Shown: positions 17,622 through 28,874, counted from the stretch's first letter. The stretch: DNA of 64,000 nucleotides from an uncultured Pedobacter sp. (GCF_946479715.1 NZ_CAMLHF010000001.1:15721-79720); one strand, 5' to 3'. Numbers and translations: made by a program. The notes: generated by a model not told the origin, from the letters alone.

Positions 17622-20276
17622 TTGAAACTTTTACGGTACATCATTTTTTTAAACTTCATTGTTTTATTAACATCTGTTGGTAATCGGGCCCTCGCTTTGA
17701 ACAATTTTTCATGGCAGCAAGTAATTAAACAAGCAGACACCACTAAGAAAGGTAACGCACAAACTGCGCCAAAAGATACGACTGCCAGTGAGAAAATAGA
17801 ATACTCTGCTCGGGATTCCAGTTTTGTTGATAAGGAGAAAGAAATGGTTTACTTGTATGGAAAAGCCAGAGTGCAGTATCAGGGCTTTGAACTTGATGCG
17901 GACTATATTACTTACAATTCAAAAACTAAAGAGATTTATGCCAGTGGAAGAACTGATGCTAAAGGAAAGTATGTAGGTAGGCCTATTGTTAAAATGACCG
18001 GGCAATCTACTTCCCTTGCCGACTCATTATTTTATAATACAGAAACCAGTATTGGTCGGATATGGGGAGTATATACAGAGCAGGAAGGGGGATTCTTTAC
18101 CGGAGGGAAAGCAAAGAAGCAACCGGATGATGAAATTCACAGTAAAGGCCAAACATATAGTACTTGTAATTTGCCACATCCACACTTTGGTATTTATATT
18201 ACAAAGGGTATTGTGACTGAAAATCAGATTATTACCGGTCCAGTGTATTTAAAAATAGAGGACATACCTTTGCCTATTGGTTTACCCTTTGCATTTTTCC
18301 CCAAGCCTAACAAGAAATCGTCTGGAGTCATTTTGCCTAGTCCGGGTGAAGATTATACAAGGGGTTTCTTTCTGCGGGACGGGGGGTATTACCTTGGTCT
18401 GAATGATTACTGGGATGCAAAAATGCTGGCTACAATTTATACCAGAGGTTCATATGAAGGCTCATTGCTCTCTAATTATACAAAGAGATATAAGTACAAT
18501 GGTAACATAAATTTTCGATATTCAAATTCAAGGTATGGTTTGGAAGGTACACCTGAATATACACCGAGAAAGGATTTTAACCTGCAGTGGACACACAGTC
18601 AGAATGCTAATGCCAAACCGGGAACAACATTTTCTGCTTCGGTAGATGCCGGTACGAGTTCATTTAATCAAAACACAGCAGGAGGTAGCTCTTATGATTA
18701 TAGCCAGTTTACTAAAAACACATTAAGATCATCAATATCTTATGGTCGGGTTTTTGGTAATGGAATAACCCTTGGTGTTGCGGCAGATGGTTCGCAGGAA
18801 ACACAAAATAAGTCTGTAAGTTTAAGATTACCCGATATAAGTTTAAGTGTGCCAACTTTTAATCCATTTGATTCAAAGGATAGGTTAGGAGAGCAAAAAT
18901 GGTATCAAAAGATAACTGTTGGTTATAGTATGCAGGCCAGTAATACTATTACAACAACTGAGGATCAGTTATTTAAGAGAGAGTCGCTTAATAAGTTTAA
19001 AAATGGGGTTAGTCACCAGATCCCTATAAATATGGCCTTTAATATAGCGGATTATTTTAATTTCAATACAGGTGTATCCTATACTGAGAGATGGCAATTT
19101 CAAACTGTACGTAAATCTTATTTAAAGGTTTTAAATAATAGTGACCAGGAGATAATTGACACGGTTGCAGGTTTTAAACGTAATGGTGAGTATAGCTTAA
19201 ATATGGGCGTGTCTACAAAGATTTATAGTTTGGCTCAGTTTAATAAGTTTGGGAATTTTAAAGCATTGAGGCATGTGATGACTCCTCAGGTAAGCTTTAG
19301 CTACAGGCCAGATTTTTCTGATTTAGCTAAAGGGAATTATAAACTTGCTTACTATACTGACGGAACCCCGAAAATCGGATCAGATGGACAGCAGCAAAAA
19401 TATTCAATTTTTGAAGGCTCCCCCTATGGATTTCCGGGAGCTGGCCGCTCTGCCTCAATTTCATTTAGTTTAGACAATACAGTTGAGGCCAAGGTGCTGA
19501 CTCCAAATGATACAACAGGAAAAGGCGAGAAAAAAATTCCTATTATTCAGGGTTTAAGCATTAGCGGCTCGTACAATTTTCTGGCCCCAAGCTTTAAACT
19601 ATCGACACTTGGATTTAGTGGACGTTCACAGTTTACAGATAAGTTAGGCGTAAATTATTATGGTACTTTAGATCCGTATAGATATACCGATACTGTAGAT
19701 GTTTTAACAGGAAAGGTGAGTAGGAAGCTGATCGATGATTACGTTTGGAATGTGGGTAAACTGCCTCGGTTAACTAATTTTGGTTTCTCCTTTAATTACA
19801 GCTTAAATCCTGAAGCTTTAAAAAAGAAGAATGAGAACGAACAGAATTTAAAGGATAAAGCTGCTAAGACAGGTATGACACCAGAGCAGTCAGAGGAACT
19901 TGCTAAAGTAAGCAGGGACCCTAATGCATTTGTGGATTTTAAAATTCCATGGAACTTCGCCTTTAGCTATACTTTTAATTACAATACAGACAGGGTGGGA
20001 CAAAATTCAACGATCACCAATACATTGAATTTTAATGGTGATGCCAACATCACCCCGAAATGGAAAGTCCAGTTTAACTCCGGTTGGGATTTTAAGGCGA
20101 GCACCTTCTCGCAAACCTCTTTAGCAATATACCGGGATTTACATTGCTGGGATATGAGCTTTAGCTGGATCCCTTTTGGTGCTTATCAGTTTTATTCTGT
20201 AGACATCAAAGTAAAAGCATCAGTGCTTCAGGATTTAAAACTGAGCAAGAGAAAGAATTACTATACCCGATTCTAA
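17622..20276 (+). CDS. lptD: LPS-assembly outer membrane protein LptD-like
   Basis: LptD inserts lipopolysaccharide into the outer leaflet of the outer membrane. The 884-residue product has a signal peptide, an OstA/LptA-like periplasmic domain (about 60-150: YLYGKARVQYQGFELDADYI, YASGRTDAKGK), and a long beta-barrel ending in an aromatic residue (YYTRF). The start is TTG at 17622; the next in-frame ATG codons would remove the signal peptide. It is divergent from the amidases and 11 bases upstream of cinA. No lptE homologue is visible in the window. Confidence 0.87.
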   Translation: MKLLRYIIFLNFIVLLTSVGNRALALNNFSWQQVIKQADTTKKGNAQTAPKDTTASEKIEYSARDSSFVDKEKEMVYLYGKARVQYQGFELDADYITYNSKTKEIYASGRTDAKGKYVGRPIVKMTGQSTSLADSLFYNTETSIGRIWGVYTEQEGGFFTGGKAKKQPDDEIHSKGQTYSTCNLPHPHFGIYITKGIVTENQIITGPVYLKIEDIPLPIGLPFAFFPKPNKKSSGVILPSPGEDYTRGFFLRDGGYYLGLNDYWDAKMLATIYTRGSYEGSLLSNYTKRYKYNGNINFRYSNSRYGLEGTPEYTPRKDFNLQWTHSQNANAKPGTTFSASVDAGTSSFNQNTAGGSSYDYSQFTKNTLRSSISYGRVFGNGITLGVAADGSQETQNKSVSLRLPDISLSVPTFNPFDSKDRLGEQKWYQKITVGYSMQASNTITTTEDQLFKRESLNKFKNGVSHQIPINMAFNIADYFNFNTGVSYTERWQFQTVRKSYLKVLNNSDQEIIDTVAGFKRNGEYSLNMGVSTKIYSLAQFNKFGNFKALRHVMTPQVSFSYRPDFSDLAKGNYKLAYYTDGTPKIGSDGQQQKYSIFEGSPYGFPGAGRSASISFSLDNTVEAKVLTPNDTTGKGEKKIPIIQGLSISGSYNFLAPSFKLSTLGFSGRSQFTDKLGVNYYGTLDPYRYTDTVDVLTGKVSRKLIDDYVWNVGKLPRLTNFGFSFNYSLNPEALKKKNENEQNLKDKAAKTGMTPEQSEELAKVSRDPNAFVDFKIPWNFAFSYTFNYNTDRVGQNSTITNTLNFNGDANITPKWKVQFNSGWDFKASTFSQTSLAIYRDLHCWDMSFSWIPFGAYQFYSVDIKVKASVLQDLKLSKRKNYYTRF

Positions 20277-20287
20277 TATTTGAATTT

Positions 20288-21535
20288 ATGCTAGCTGAAA
20301 TAATAACGATAGGAGATGAGATTCTTATTGGTCAGATTGTAGATACCAATTCTGCCTGGATGGCCAAAGAACTTAATCTGATAGGAATTAAAGTAAAACA
20401 AATTACCTCAGTATCCGACGATGCTGATCATATAACTGAAGCTATAGCGCTTGCCGAAAAAAGAGCTAAAGTGATTCTGATTACTGGTGGTTTAGGTCCC
20501 ACTAAAGATGATATTACAAAAATAACTCTCGCCAGATATTTTAATATGGGGCTTAGGAGGGATGAGCCTACATTGGCGCACATTACTGAGATCTTTAAGC
20601 GGCATAATAGGCCAATGATTGAATCTAATATAAAACAGGCCGATGTGCCAGAGGGTTGCACTGTTATTAAAAATGAGAACGGAACTGCGCCTTGCATGTG
20701 GTTTGAGCATAATGGAAACATCATTGTATCTATGCCAGGTGTCCCGTTTGAAATGATGTATCTAATGCAGGAACAGATTCTTCCACGTTTAAAAGGGGCA
20801 TTTAAACTTCCTTTTATTGTTCATAAAACCATACTTACCGCTAATATAGGCGAGTCGTTCTTAGCAGCTGAAATTGAGGGTATTGAAAATAGCTTACCTG
20901 AGCATATTAAACTTGCATACCTGCCAAGACTAGGTCAAGTACGTTTGAGACTGAGCAGTACAGGGACTAACGAAGCAGTATTGAGAGAGGAGGTAGAACT
21001 TTATGCTCAGCAGATTATTGCTAAAGTAAAGAAAAACGTTGTTGTAGAAGAAGATATTGCGCTAGAAAAGGCAATTCTAAATATAATGGATGAGAGAAAG
21101 CTAACGCTTTCGACCGCCGAAAGTTGTACCGGTGGATATATTGCCCACTTGATTACACAGCATCCCGGATGTTCATCTGTTTATGTGGGAGGGGCGGTTG
21201 TCTATTCTTATGAACTTAAGGAATCAGTTTTAGGTGTTAGCCCTCAAACCCTAAATAATTACGGTGCGGTGAGTGAACAGACCGTAAAAGAAATGGCTCA
21301 GGGAGCAATAGATCATTTTAAAACGGATTATGCTGTAGCGGTAAGTGGAATTGCTGGTCCGGATGGTGGTATGCCTGGTAAACCCGTTGGTACAGTGTGG
21401 ATTGCAGTGGCAAGCCGCAAGCATGTTGTAGCAAAGGTCTATAGTTTTGGGAATAAAAGAGCGCAAAACATAGAACGTTCAGCCATAGCGGCTTTGACCA
21501 TGATTTTGAATGAACTTAACCAATATGGAGATTAA
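20288..21535 (+). CDS. cinA: CinA family protein (NMN deamidase-related)
   Basis: The 415-residue protein has the two classic parts: an N-terminal MoCF/COG1058 domain (about 1-170: EIITIGDEILIGQIVDTNSAWMA, TGGLGPTKDDIT) and a C-terminal CinA domain (about 255-412) with the nicotinamide-nucleotide amidase motif STAESCTGG and GIAGPDGG. Family members recycle NMN to nicotinate mononucleotide, and the N-terminal domain has ADP-ribose pyrophosphatase activity in some species. It begins 11 bases after lptD, probably as part of the same transcript. Confidence 0.95.
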   Translation: MLAEIITIGDEILIGQIVDTNSAWMAKELNLIGIKVKQITSVSDDADHITEAIALAEKRAKVILITGGLGPTKDDITKITLARYFNMGLRRDEPTLAHITEIFKRHNRPMIESNIKQADVPEGCTVIKNENGTAPCMWFEHNGNIIVSMPGVPFEMMYLMQEQILPRLKGAFKLPFIVHKTILTANIGESFLAAEIEGIENSLPEHIKLAYLPRLGQVRLRLSSTGTNEAVLREEVELYAQQIIAKVKKNVVVEEDIALEKAILNIMDERKLTLSTAESCTGGYIAHLITQHPGCSSVYVGGAVVYSYELKESVLGVSPQTLNNYGAVSEQTVKEMAQGAIDHFKTDYAVAVSGIAGPDGGMPGKPVGTVWIAVASRKHVVAKVYSFGNKRAQNIERSAIAALTMILNELNQYGD

Positions 21536-21550
21536 GTGTTCAAAATACTT

Positions 21551-21558
21551 TACTTTTG
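21551..21558 (+). promoter_or_regulatory. -7 promoter box before the E2 gene
   Basis: TACTTTTG matches TAnnTTTG and sits 27 bases before the ATG at 21586. There is no clear TTTG at the expected distance. A short decoy ATG AAA TAA lies between the box and the true start. Confidence 0.35.
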
Positions 21559-21585
21559 CATCCGATATCAATCATGAAATAAAAA

Positions 21586-22911
21586 ATGGCTCAATACGAA
21601 TTATTGTTACCTAAAATGGGGGAAAGTGTTGCAGAAGCAACCATCATTAAATGGGTTAAACAGCCCGGAGATATGATAGAGATGGATGATACGGTTCTGG
21701 AAATTGCTACAGATAAGGTTGATTCTGAAGTTCCTTCGCCAATAGCAGGTAAGCTAATTAAACAGTTGTTCAAGGAAGATGAAATTGTACAGGTAGGTAC
21801 AGTAATTGCGATTATAGAAACCGAATCTGAGACAACAGAAGATGTTCCGGTTACCATACCAGTAGTGGAACCGTCTATTATTGAAAGCATTCCAGGAACA
21901 GAACAATTGGCGTCAAATGATGCGAAAGACTCTGCGAAAGAAGATAGTGGTTCTGATCGTTTTTATTCTCCTTTAGTAAAAAACATAGCCGCACAGGAAA
22001 ATATTGCAACAAGTGAATTAGATGCTATATCTGGTACAGGTGCTGATGGACGTTTGACTAAGGATGACTTGTTAAATTATATTCAAAATAAAAAAGGGGG
22101 AGCAGCTTCAAATACTCCTGTTGCACATACAGCTAAAATTGAAACATCAGTTAAAGAAGAAGCTGTTAAATCGGTTTCTCAGCCATTGACAAGTGTAAGT
22201 GGAGGTGATGAGATTATCGAGATGGATAGGATGCGTAAGTTAATTGCCGAACATATGGTAATGAGTAAGCACACTTCGCCTCACGTAACATCATTTGTTG
22301 AAGCGGATGTGACTAATCTGGTCTTATGGCGCGATAAAGTGAAAGGTAGTTTTGAAAAACGCGAAAATGAGAAGATTACTTTTACTCCTTTATTTATAGA
22401 AGCTGTTGCCAAGGCAATAAAAGATTATCCAATGATCAATGTTTCTATAAATGGAAACCAGATTATTAAAAAGAGAGATATTAACATCGGCATGGCAGCC
22501 GCTTTACCTAGTGGCAACCTGATTGTTCCTGTTATTAAAAATGCAGATCAATTTAATTTGGTCGGATTAACTAAATCGGTAAACGATTTGGCAAAACGTG
22601 CACGCATTTCTAAGCTTAAGCCTGATGAAACGCAAAATGGAACGTTTACATTAACTAACGTAGGTTCATTTGGTAATGTAATGGGTACACCTATTATTAA
22701 TCAACCTCAGGTAGCTATTTTAGCCGTAGGGGCAATTAAAAAGAAACCAGCAGTATTAGAAACAGAATTTGGAGATGTGATAGCTATACGCCATATGATG
22801 TTCCTTTCGCTTTCATATGATCACAGGGTTGTAGATGGAGCGTTGGGTGGCTCTTTTGTAAGAAGGGTAGCTGATTATCTTGAAAATTGGGATTTGAACA
22901 GAGAAATATAA
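21586..22911 (+). CDS. 2-oxo acid dehydrogenase dihydrolipoamide acyltransferase (E2)
   Basis: This 441-residue E2 core enzyme transfers acyl groups to CoA in a pyruvate, branched-chain or 2-oxoglutarate dehydrogenase complex. In order it has a lipoyl domain (about 3-77, lipoyl Lys44 in ATDKVDSEVPSP), a peripheral subunit-binding domain (about 124-162, YSPLVKNIAAQENI) and a catalytic domain with the active-site motif YDHRVVDG near 410. Neither E1 nor E3 genes are adjacent. The sequence resembles branched-chain or generic E2s more than SucB, but the substrate cannot be fixed. Confidence 0.9.
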   Translation: MAQYELLLPKMGESVAEATIIKWVKQPGDMIEMDDTVLEIATDKVDSEVPSPIAGKLIKQLFKEDEIVQVGTVIAIIETESETTEDVPVTIPVVEPSIIESIPGTEQLASNDAKDSAKEDSGSDRFYSPLVKNIAAQENIATSELDAISGTGADGRLTKDDLLNYIQNKKGGAASNTPVAHTAKIETSVKEEAVKSVSQPLTSVSGGDEIIEMDRMRKLIAEHMVMSKHTSPHVTSFVEADVTNLVLWRDKVKGSFEKRENEKITFTPLFIEAVAKAIKDYPMINVSINGNQIIKKRDINIGMAAALPSGNLIVPVIKNADQFNLVGLTKSVNDLAKRARISKLKPDETQNGTFTLTNVGSFGNVMGTPIINQPQVAILAVGAIKKKPAVLETEFGDVIAIRHMMFLSLSYDHRVVDGALGGSFVRRVADYLENWDLNREI

Positions 22912-22924
22912 AATAACATAAAGT

Positions 22925-22948
22925 AAAAGGCCCCTAATGGGGCCTTTT
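22925..22948. terminator. bidirectional terminator between E2 and hom
   Basis: AAAAGGCCCC and GGGGCCTTTT form a perfect 10-bp stem with a TAAT loop. It lies between two convergent genes (stops at 22911 and 22977), with A and T tracts on the two sides, so it can serve both. Confidence 0.85.
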
Positions 22949-22976
22949 CACTATCAAAACAAAGCAAAAATAATAA

Positions 22977-24218
22977 CTAGTTAAATATCACTTCCTCTTC
23001 AGAAACCTTTAGGATTTGCTGTTCGGTGTAAGTGTACCTACCAGTATGAGCAATAAAAATATCCTTTTGCTCAAGAAGGTCGCGGTTAGCCAATAAAGTT
23101 TTCAGGCTTACATTTCCAATTACATATTTGTAATCATTACGGGAGAACCGCTCAATAATATTATCTATCTGAAGTTTTTCCAAGGTATACTCATGGGTGT
23201 AACGTAGATAAACTTCAATGTTTACATTGTCAGTATGAACTAATCCGTTATGCTGATGATATTTTTTATACTCGTAACGGTAATCATACCTTAAGGCAGC
23301 TATATCAGATAAAACAGCTGCTCCGGTTGGGTGTCCGCCGGCACCTTTTCCAAAGAAAAACTGTTTATCAGCAAAGGCGGCCTGAACCGTTACGCCGTTA
23401 TATTCGTTTTCTACATTGAACAGGAAATCATCAGATTTTACAAACTTTGGCAATACATAAGTAATGATTTGCTTGGTACTTATTTTACGCGCAGTAGGTA
23501 CAAGTTTAATTTTAAAATTCTTCTCCCTGGCATATTTAATGTCGTGCTCTGATAAGTTCTGAATGCCTACATTAAGTATCTTATTAGGATCAATAAATAA
23601 TCCATAAGCATGAGCAGTTGCAATGGCTAGCTTAAATTTAGGATCATAACCTCCAACATCCAGAATAGGATTAGATTCAGCAAAACCAAGATCTTGCGCC
23701 TGCTTTAATGCAACGCCATATTCAAGATTTTCATTAAATATTTTAGATAGGATGTAGTTAGATGAACCGTTGAATATTCCACTTATACCATGTAGTAATT
23801 CATTGTCGTAATATTCTTCCAGATTACGGATGATAGGTATACTGCCACAAACTGCACCTTCATACAGTAGAGAAGCATTGTGTTTTTCTTGCAATTCCAC
23901 CAGTTCGACCAGATGAGTGGCAATCATTTTTTTATTAGCAGAAACTACATTTTTGCCACTAATTAATGCTCTTTTAACGATGTTGTACGCTATCTCGGCA
24001 TCATCAATTAATTCAACTACAGTATTGATTTCACTATTGTCTAATATCTCATCATGATTTGTGGTGAAAAGATGTGCCTCAAGGCTACGTTTTTTCTCAG
24101 GATTTTTAATAGCTATTTTAACGATCTCAAGGTTTAGGTCCTGACCGCGAATAATATCATGCAATCCTTGTCCAACAACTCCAAAACCAAATAAACCGAT
24201 CTTAAGTTTCTTACTCAT
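22977..24218 (-). CDS. hom: homoserine dehydrogenase
   Basis: It reduces aspartate semialdehyde to homoserine, the branch point to methionine and threonine. The 413 residues begin KLKIGLFGFGVVGQGLHDII (NAD(P)-binding loop), continue with NKKMIATH and YEGAVCGSIPIIRNL, and contain the catalytic-domain block GISGIFNGSSNYILSKI (about 145-161). The C-terminal part (about 335-413) may be a diverged regulatory domain. It is the last gene of metY-metX-hom, 7 bases behind metX, so homoserine supply falls under the SAM-I riboswitch. Confidence 0.93.
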   Translation of the reverse strand: MSKKLKIGLFGFGVVGQGLHDIIRGQDLNLEIVKIAIKNPEKKRSLEAHLFTTNHDEILDNSEINTVVELIDDAEIAYNIVKRALISGKNVVSANKKMIATHLVELVELQEKHNASLLYEGAVCGSIPIIRNLEEYYDNELLHGISGIFNGSSNYILSKIFNENLEYGVALKQAQDLGFAESNPILDVGGYDPKFKLAIATAHAYGLFIDPNKILNVGIQNLSEHDIKYAREKNFKIKLVPTARKISTKQIITYVLPKFVKSDDFLFNVENEYNGVTVQAAFADKQFFFGKGAGGHPTGAAVLSDIAALRYDYRYEYKKYHQHNGLVHTDNVNIEVYLRYTHEYTLEKLQIDNIIERFSRNDYKYVIGNVSLKTLLANRDLLEQKDIFIAHTGRYTYTEQQILKVSEEEVIFN

Positions 24219-24225
24219 CTAAATA

Positions 24226-25284
24226 CTATGCTGTTTTATGTAATTTAATTATTTTCTTGTTGACACTTTCTTTTAAGAATGTGCCAATTATGTTGGTTAA
24301 TATATCTGTCTCAATTAAAAAACCATCGTGACCATAAGCAGAGCTAATACTTTGGAGTGCTGCTCCTTGAATATGCTTTGCTAAGAACTCTTGTTCACAA
24401 AGAGGAAATAGAACATCGTTTTCAATTCCTATTACCAGCGTATTTGCTTTAACTAATGCTAAGGCATCAACAATACTTTTTCTGCTTCGGCCAACATTAT
24501 GGCTGTCCATGGCTTTACTTAGGTACCAATAACTATAGGCATTAAAGCGTTTACAAAGTTTTTCGCCCTGATAATTCTGGTAAGAGGCAGCTCTGAATGA
24601 ACCCGTTTTGTCATTTACACTTTCTAATTGTGTAGCTGAATATGCCTCATAAGTGCGATAAGATAATAAAGCAATGCTTCTTGCAGCCTTTAAACCTTTT
24701 AAGCCACCATCTGGCTGCTGTGCGTAAAATGTACGATCTGTGCTGATTGCTAAACGCTGACTCTCATTAAATGCAATTCCCCATGGCGAGTGTACTGCAT
24801 TTGTAGCTACAAGAATTAGATTGTCTACGCTTTTGCTATCTGTAATGGCCCATTCCAATGCTTGTTGGCCGCCTAAAGAACCTCCGATTAACACCTTAAT
24901 GTGTTGAATGCCAAGATGTGTTGCAAGCAGACGGTGAGCAGCAACCAAATCTCTAATGGTAAATTCTGGAAAAGCAAGGTAATATGGTTGTCCTGTTACC
25001 GGATTTATACTTAGTGGATTGGTTGTGCCGTAATTAGAGCCTAATACATTTGCACAAATGATAAAGTGCTCCTCGGGGTTAAACAGATCGTTATTGCCGA
25101 AAAGTCCTTTCCACCAGTCTAAAACATCAGCATTGGCTGTAAGTGCATGGCATACCCAGATCACATTATCTTTCTTCGCATTTAGTTTGCCATAAGTTTG
25201 ATAAGCAACTTCTAATTTGCGTAGTTTTTTCCCGTTCTCCAGTTTAAATAACTTTGTATGCGTATATGTGGCAGTAGTGCTCAT
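24226..25284 (-). CDS. metX: homoserine O-acetyltransferase
   Basis: MetX acetylates homoserine with acetyl-CoA to activate it for sulfhydrylation. The 352-residue alpha/beta hydrolase has the nucleophile Ser136 in GGSLGGQQALEWA, the Asp in GIENDVLFPL near 295, and the His in YGHDGFLIE near 325. The HALTANADVLDWWKG region near 46-60 is typical of the family. It lies 25 bases behind metY and 7 bases before hom. Acetyl and succinyl specificity cannot be separated with certainty, but the presence of metY favours O-acetylhomoserine. Confidence 0.93.
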   Translation of the reverse strand: MSTTATYTHTKLFKLENGKKLRKLEVAYQTYGKLNAKKDNVIWVCHALTANADVLDWWKGLFGNNDLFNPEEHFIICANVLGSNYGTTNPLSINPVTGQPYYLAFPEFTIRDLVAAHRLLATHLGIQHIKVLIGGSLGGQQALEWAITDSKSVDNLILVATNAVHSPWGIAFNESQRLAISTDRTFYAQQPDGGLKGLKAARSIALLSYRTYEAYSATQLESVNDKTGSFRAASYQNYQGEKLCKRFNAYSYWYLSKAMDSHNVGRSRKSIVDALALVKANTLVIGIENDVLFPLCEQEFLAKHIQGAALQSISSAYGHDGFLIETDILTNIIGTFLKESVNKKIIKLHKTA

Positions 25285-25309
25285 TCTTTAGATCTTGTAG
25301 CGTTTTATT

Positions 25310-26854
<1,545 letters not shown>

Positions 26855-26966
26855 ATTTATCTTTCCAAACGACACCATGTCTTTTGGTCAGGAATTGGCA
26901 CCTTCTCCATCTTGGGAGGGTTGCCAGTGGGTCAAAGAGCCTGTCTCTCGCCACTTCTTTATAAAT
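26855..26966 (-). ncRNA. SAM-I (S-box) riboswitch upstream of metY-metX-hom
   Basis: Read on the minus strand, P1 closes with ATTTAT (26966-26961) and ATAAAT (26860-26855). Between them are the conserved GAGAGACAGGCTCTTTGACCC core, GGCAACC, a P3 stem CTCC-CAAGAT-GGAG, the hallmark AAGGTGCCAATTCC, and a P4 hairpin CCAAA-GACA / TGTC-TTTGG with one unpaired base on each side. The class binds S-adenosylmethionine and turns methionine genes off. The expression platform here is not a clear terminator. Confidence 0.93.
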
Positions 26967-27019
26967 CAAACCTTTTATTAAGGAAGGTTGACTTGATTAG
27001 CTTTCGCTAAATGATATTG

Positions 27020-27052
27020 CAAATGTAGATTTAAGTTAATAAATATCCAAAA
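27020..27052 (-). promoter_or_regulatory. promoter of the SAM-I/metY transcript
   Basis: On the minus strand TTTTG (27052-27048) and TACATTTG (27027-27020) are 20 bases apart, a full match to the Bacteroidota consensus. Transcription would start about 50 bases before the riboswitch P1 stem. The -33 box lies inside the palindrome at 27035-27075. Confidence 0.75.
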
Positions 27053-27075
27053 TTATATTTTGGATATTTATTAAC
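27035..27075. repeat. AT-rich palindrome with 18-bp arms over the metY promoter
   Basis: Arms at 27035-27052 and 27058-27075 are perfect reverse complements around a 5-base loop. The element covers the -33 box of the metY promoter and starts 50 bases after the stop of the upstream trans-sulfuration gene. No T-tract follows it on the minus strand, so an operator fits at least as well as a terminator. Confidence 0.75.
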
Positions 27076-27125
27076 TTGTTGTATTCCAGTGTTGTAAATT
27101 GGTTTTTTGGTAGGGTGTCTTGATT

Positions 27126-28244
27126 TTATCCTGCAAGTGCCTGATCTAAATCTGCTATTAAATCATCAATATGTTCTAGTCCAACAGATATCCGAATTAA
27201 ATTTTGTGGGGTTTTGGTATCAGGTCCTTCCACAGATGCACGGTGCTCTATTAAACTTTCAACTCCGCCTAAACTTGTAGCCTGTGCAAAAAGTTTAACT
27301 TTATTAACCACTTTTCTGGCCTCATCAGCACCTCCTTTAATTAACACTGATAACATTCCACCAAAGCCATTCATCTGCTTTTTTGCTATATCGTGCTGAG
27401 GATGAGTTGTTAATCCTGGATAATAAACTGCTTCAATAGCGGGGTGTTTTTCGAGGTGTAATGCTAAAGCCATTCCATTAGTGCAGTGACCGCGCATACG
27501 ATATGCCAATGTTTTGATACTTCTTACTAACAGGAAACAATCGAACGGAGAGGGTACTGCTCCACCAACTTGCTGTACATTTCTGATCTTTTCCCAAAAA
27601 TCATTTTTTTGTGCGGAGATAAGTACACCACCAAGAACATCACTATGGCCTCCAATGTATTTTGTTGAAGAGTGCATTACAATATCAGCCCCAAAATCAA
27701 TAGGATTTTGTAAGCATGGCGAAGCAAAAGTGCTGTCACAGGCAAGGATAAGGTCATTTTCTTTGGCAATTTTAGAAACTCCGGCAATGTCCGTGATTTT
27801 TAATAGTGGATTAGAAGGGGTTTCTATCCATATCAGTACGGTATTCTTCTTAATGAATTTTGCTATGTTATCAAGGTTAGTAAGATCTATGAAATCAATT
27901 TCCAGCGTATCTTTAAAAATGGTCTGCAATTGTTTTTTAAAACCCCAGTACATGTCGTCAGGAGCAATGATATGGCTTCCTGGTTTTAAAGCTTGAAAAA
28001 CTGCCATCCCCGCTGTATTCCCTGAAGAAAATGCACAGGCTTCTACACCTTTTTCCAATTCTGAAAGCGTACTTTCTAATGCTGATCTATTTGGATTACT
28101 TACTCTGCTATACATGTGTCCACCAGAGTAGCCACCGTCTTCATTTCTCAGGAAGGTGGTAGATAGATTTATTGGGGGGGTGACATCGTTAGTGCTGACT
28201 TTGTATAAATTTCCAGCATGTATTGCAAGTGTTTCTGGCTTCAT
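27126..28244 (-). CDS. trans-sulfuration family PLP enzyme (cystathionine gamma-synthase/lyase type)
   Basis: The 372-residue PLP enzyme belongs to the same superfamily as MetY but is the short MetB/MetC/CGL type. It has YSRVSNPNRSALESTLSELE (about 45-64), SGNTAGMAV and the PLP lysine Lys195 in HSSTKYIGGHSDVLGG. Whether it makes or breaks cystathionine cannot be decided from these motifs. It is upstream of the metY operon on the same strand but separated from it by a palindrome and a separate promoter. A TAACTTTG box at 28292-28285 is a plausible -7 element of its own promoter. Confidence 0.88.
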   Translation of the reverse strand: MKPETLAIHAGNLYKVSTNDVTPPINLSTTFLRNEDGGYSGGHMYSRVSNPNRSALESTLSELEKGVEACAFSSGNTAGMAVFQALKPGSHIIAPDDMYWGFKKQLQTIFKDTLEIDFIDLTNLDNIAKFIKKNTVLIWIETPSNPLLKITDIAGVSKIAKENDLILACDSTFASPCLQNPIDFGADIVMHSSTKYIGGHSDVLGGVLISAQKNDFWEKIRNVQQVGGAVPSPFDCFLLVRSIKTLAYRMRGHCTNGMALALHLEKHPAIEAVYYPGLTTHPQHDIAKKQMNGFGGMLSVLIKGGADEARKVVNKVKLFAQATSLGGVESLIEHRASVEGPDTKTPQNLIRISVGLEHIDDLIADLDQALAG

Positions 28245-28362
28245 TATTACGGGGTTAAAAGTTAAGATTGGGCATAAGGTGTAACAAAGTTAAGTGTATA
28301 ATATTATTCACCTTAAGTTTTGGCAAGATTTATGTAATTGAATTATCAAATTAAAGAAGAAT

Positions 28363-28851
28363 ATGAAAAGAATATTACTGATAGCAGCCATTTTATGCAG
28401 TTCGTTAATGGTTTTGCAAAGTTGTTCACCTAAAGGCGGTGCAACTCAAAGTTTAAAGAAAGGTAATGTAACTGGTAATTGGGTTTTAAATGATATTACA
28501 TTTGAAGGCTTACCGCAATCAGCAGTAAAATCATTATTTGATGAAGGTTCTTACACTTGTTTTCAAGGAAGTACCTGGAGTCTTACTAACAGCGGTAATG
28601 GAAGTTACACTTTACCGGGTGGTGGAGAATGTACTGCAAAAACTCAGAAAATATACTGGTCAGTAAGTCCTGCAGATGAGACATTCCAATTCAAAAAGAT
28701 CTTTGAAGGTGAAAAAGCCAAAAACGTAACTTCTGGTTACAGATCGGTATTGTCTTCTACAGATGGCAATAGCATGGTTATTAAATCACCTGTAGAATAC
28801 GGAGCAAAAACCGCTTACATTGTATTGAATTTTACAAAAGCAGCGAAATAA
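28363..28851 (+). CDS. lipocalin-like lipoprotein
   Basis: The 162-residue product has a lipoprotein signal peptide with lipobox LQSC (Cys about 21), then a small beta-rich domain beginning NVTGNWVLNDITFEG (GxW lipocalin-type start, about 35-50) and ending in repeated strands. Two further Cys (in YTCFQG and GECTAK) could form a disulfide. Bacteroidota carry many such lipoproteins of unknown ligand. It stands alone with a strong terminator, divergent from the trans-sulfuration gene. Confidence 0.75.
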   Translation: MKRILLIAAILCSSLMVLQSCSPKGGATQSLKKGNVTGNWVLNDITFEGLPQSAVKSLFDEGSYTCFQGSTWSLTNSGNGSYTLPGGGECTAKTQKIYWSVSPADETFQFKKIFEGEKAKNVTSGYRSVLSSTDGNSMVIKSPVEYGAKTAYIVLNFTKAAK

Positions 28852-28874
28852 GAATAAAATAGTTTGGTTTAGGG

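Noticed and set aside
27514..27996. 160-codon open frame opposite the trans-sulfuration gene
   Set aside because: It lies wholly antisense to a well-conserved PLP enzyme; composition is that of a reverse-frame shadow and it has no independent promoter or motif.
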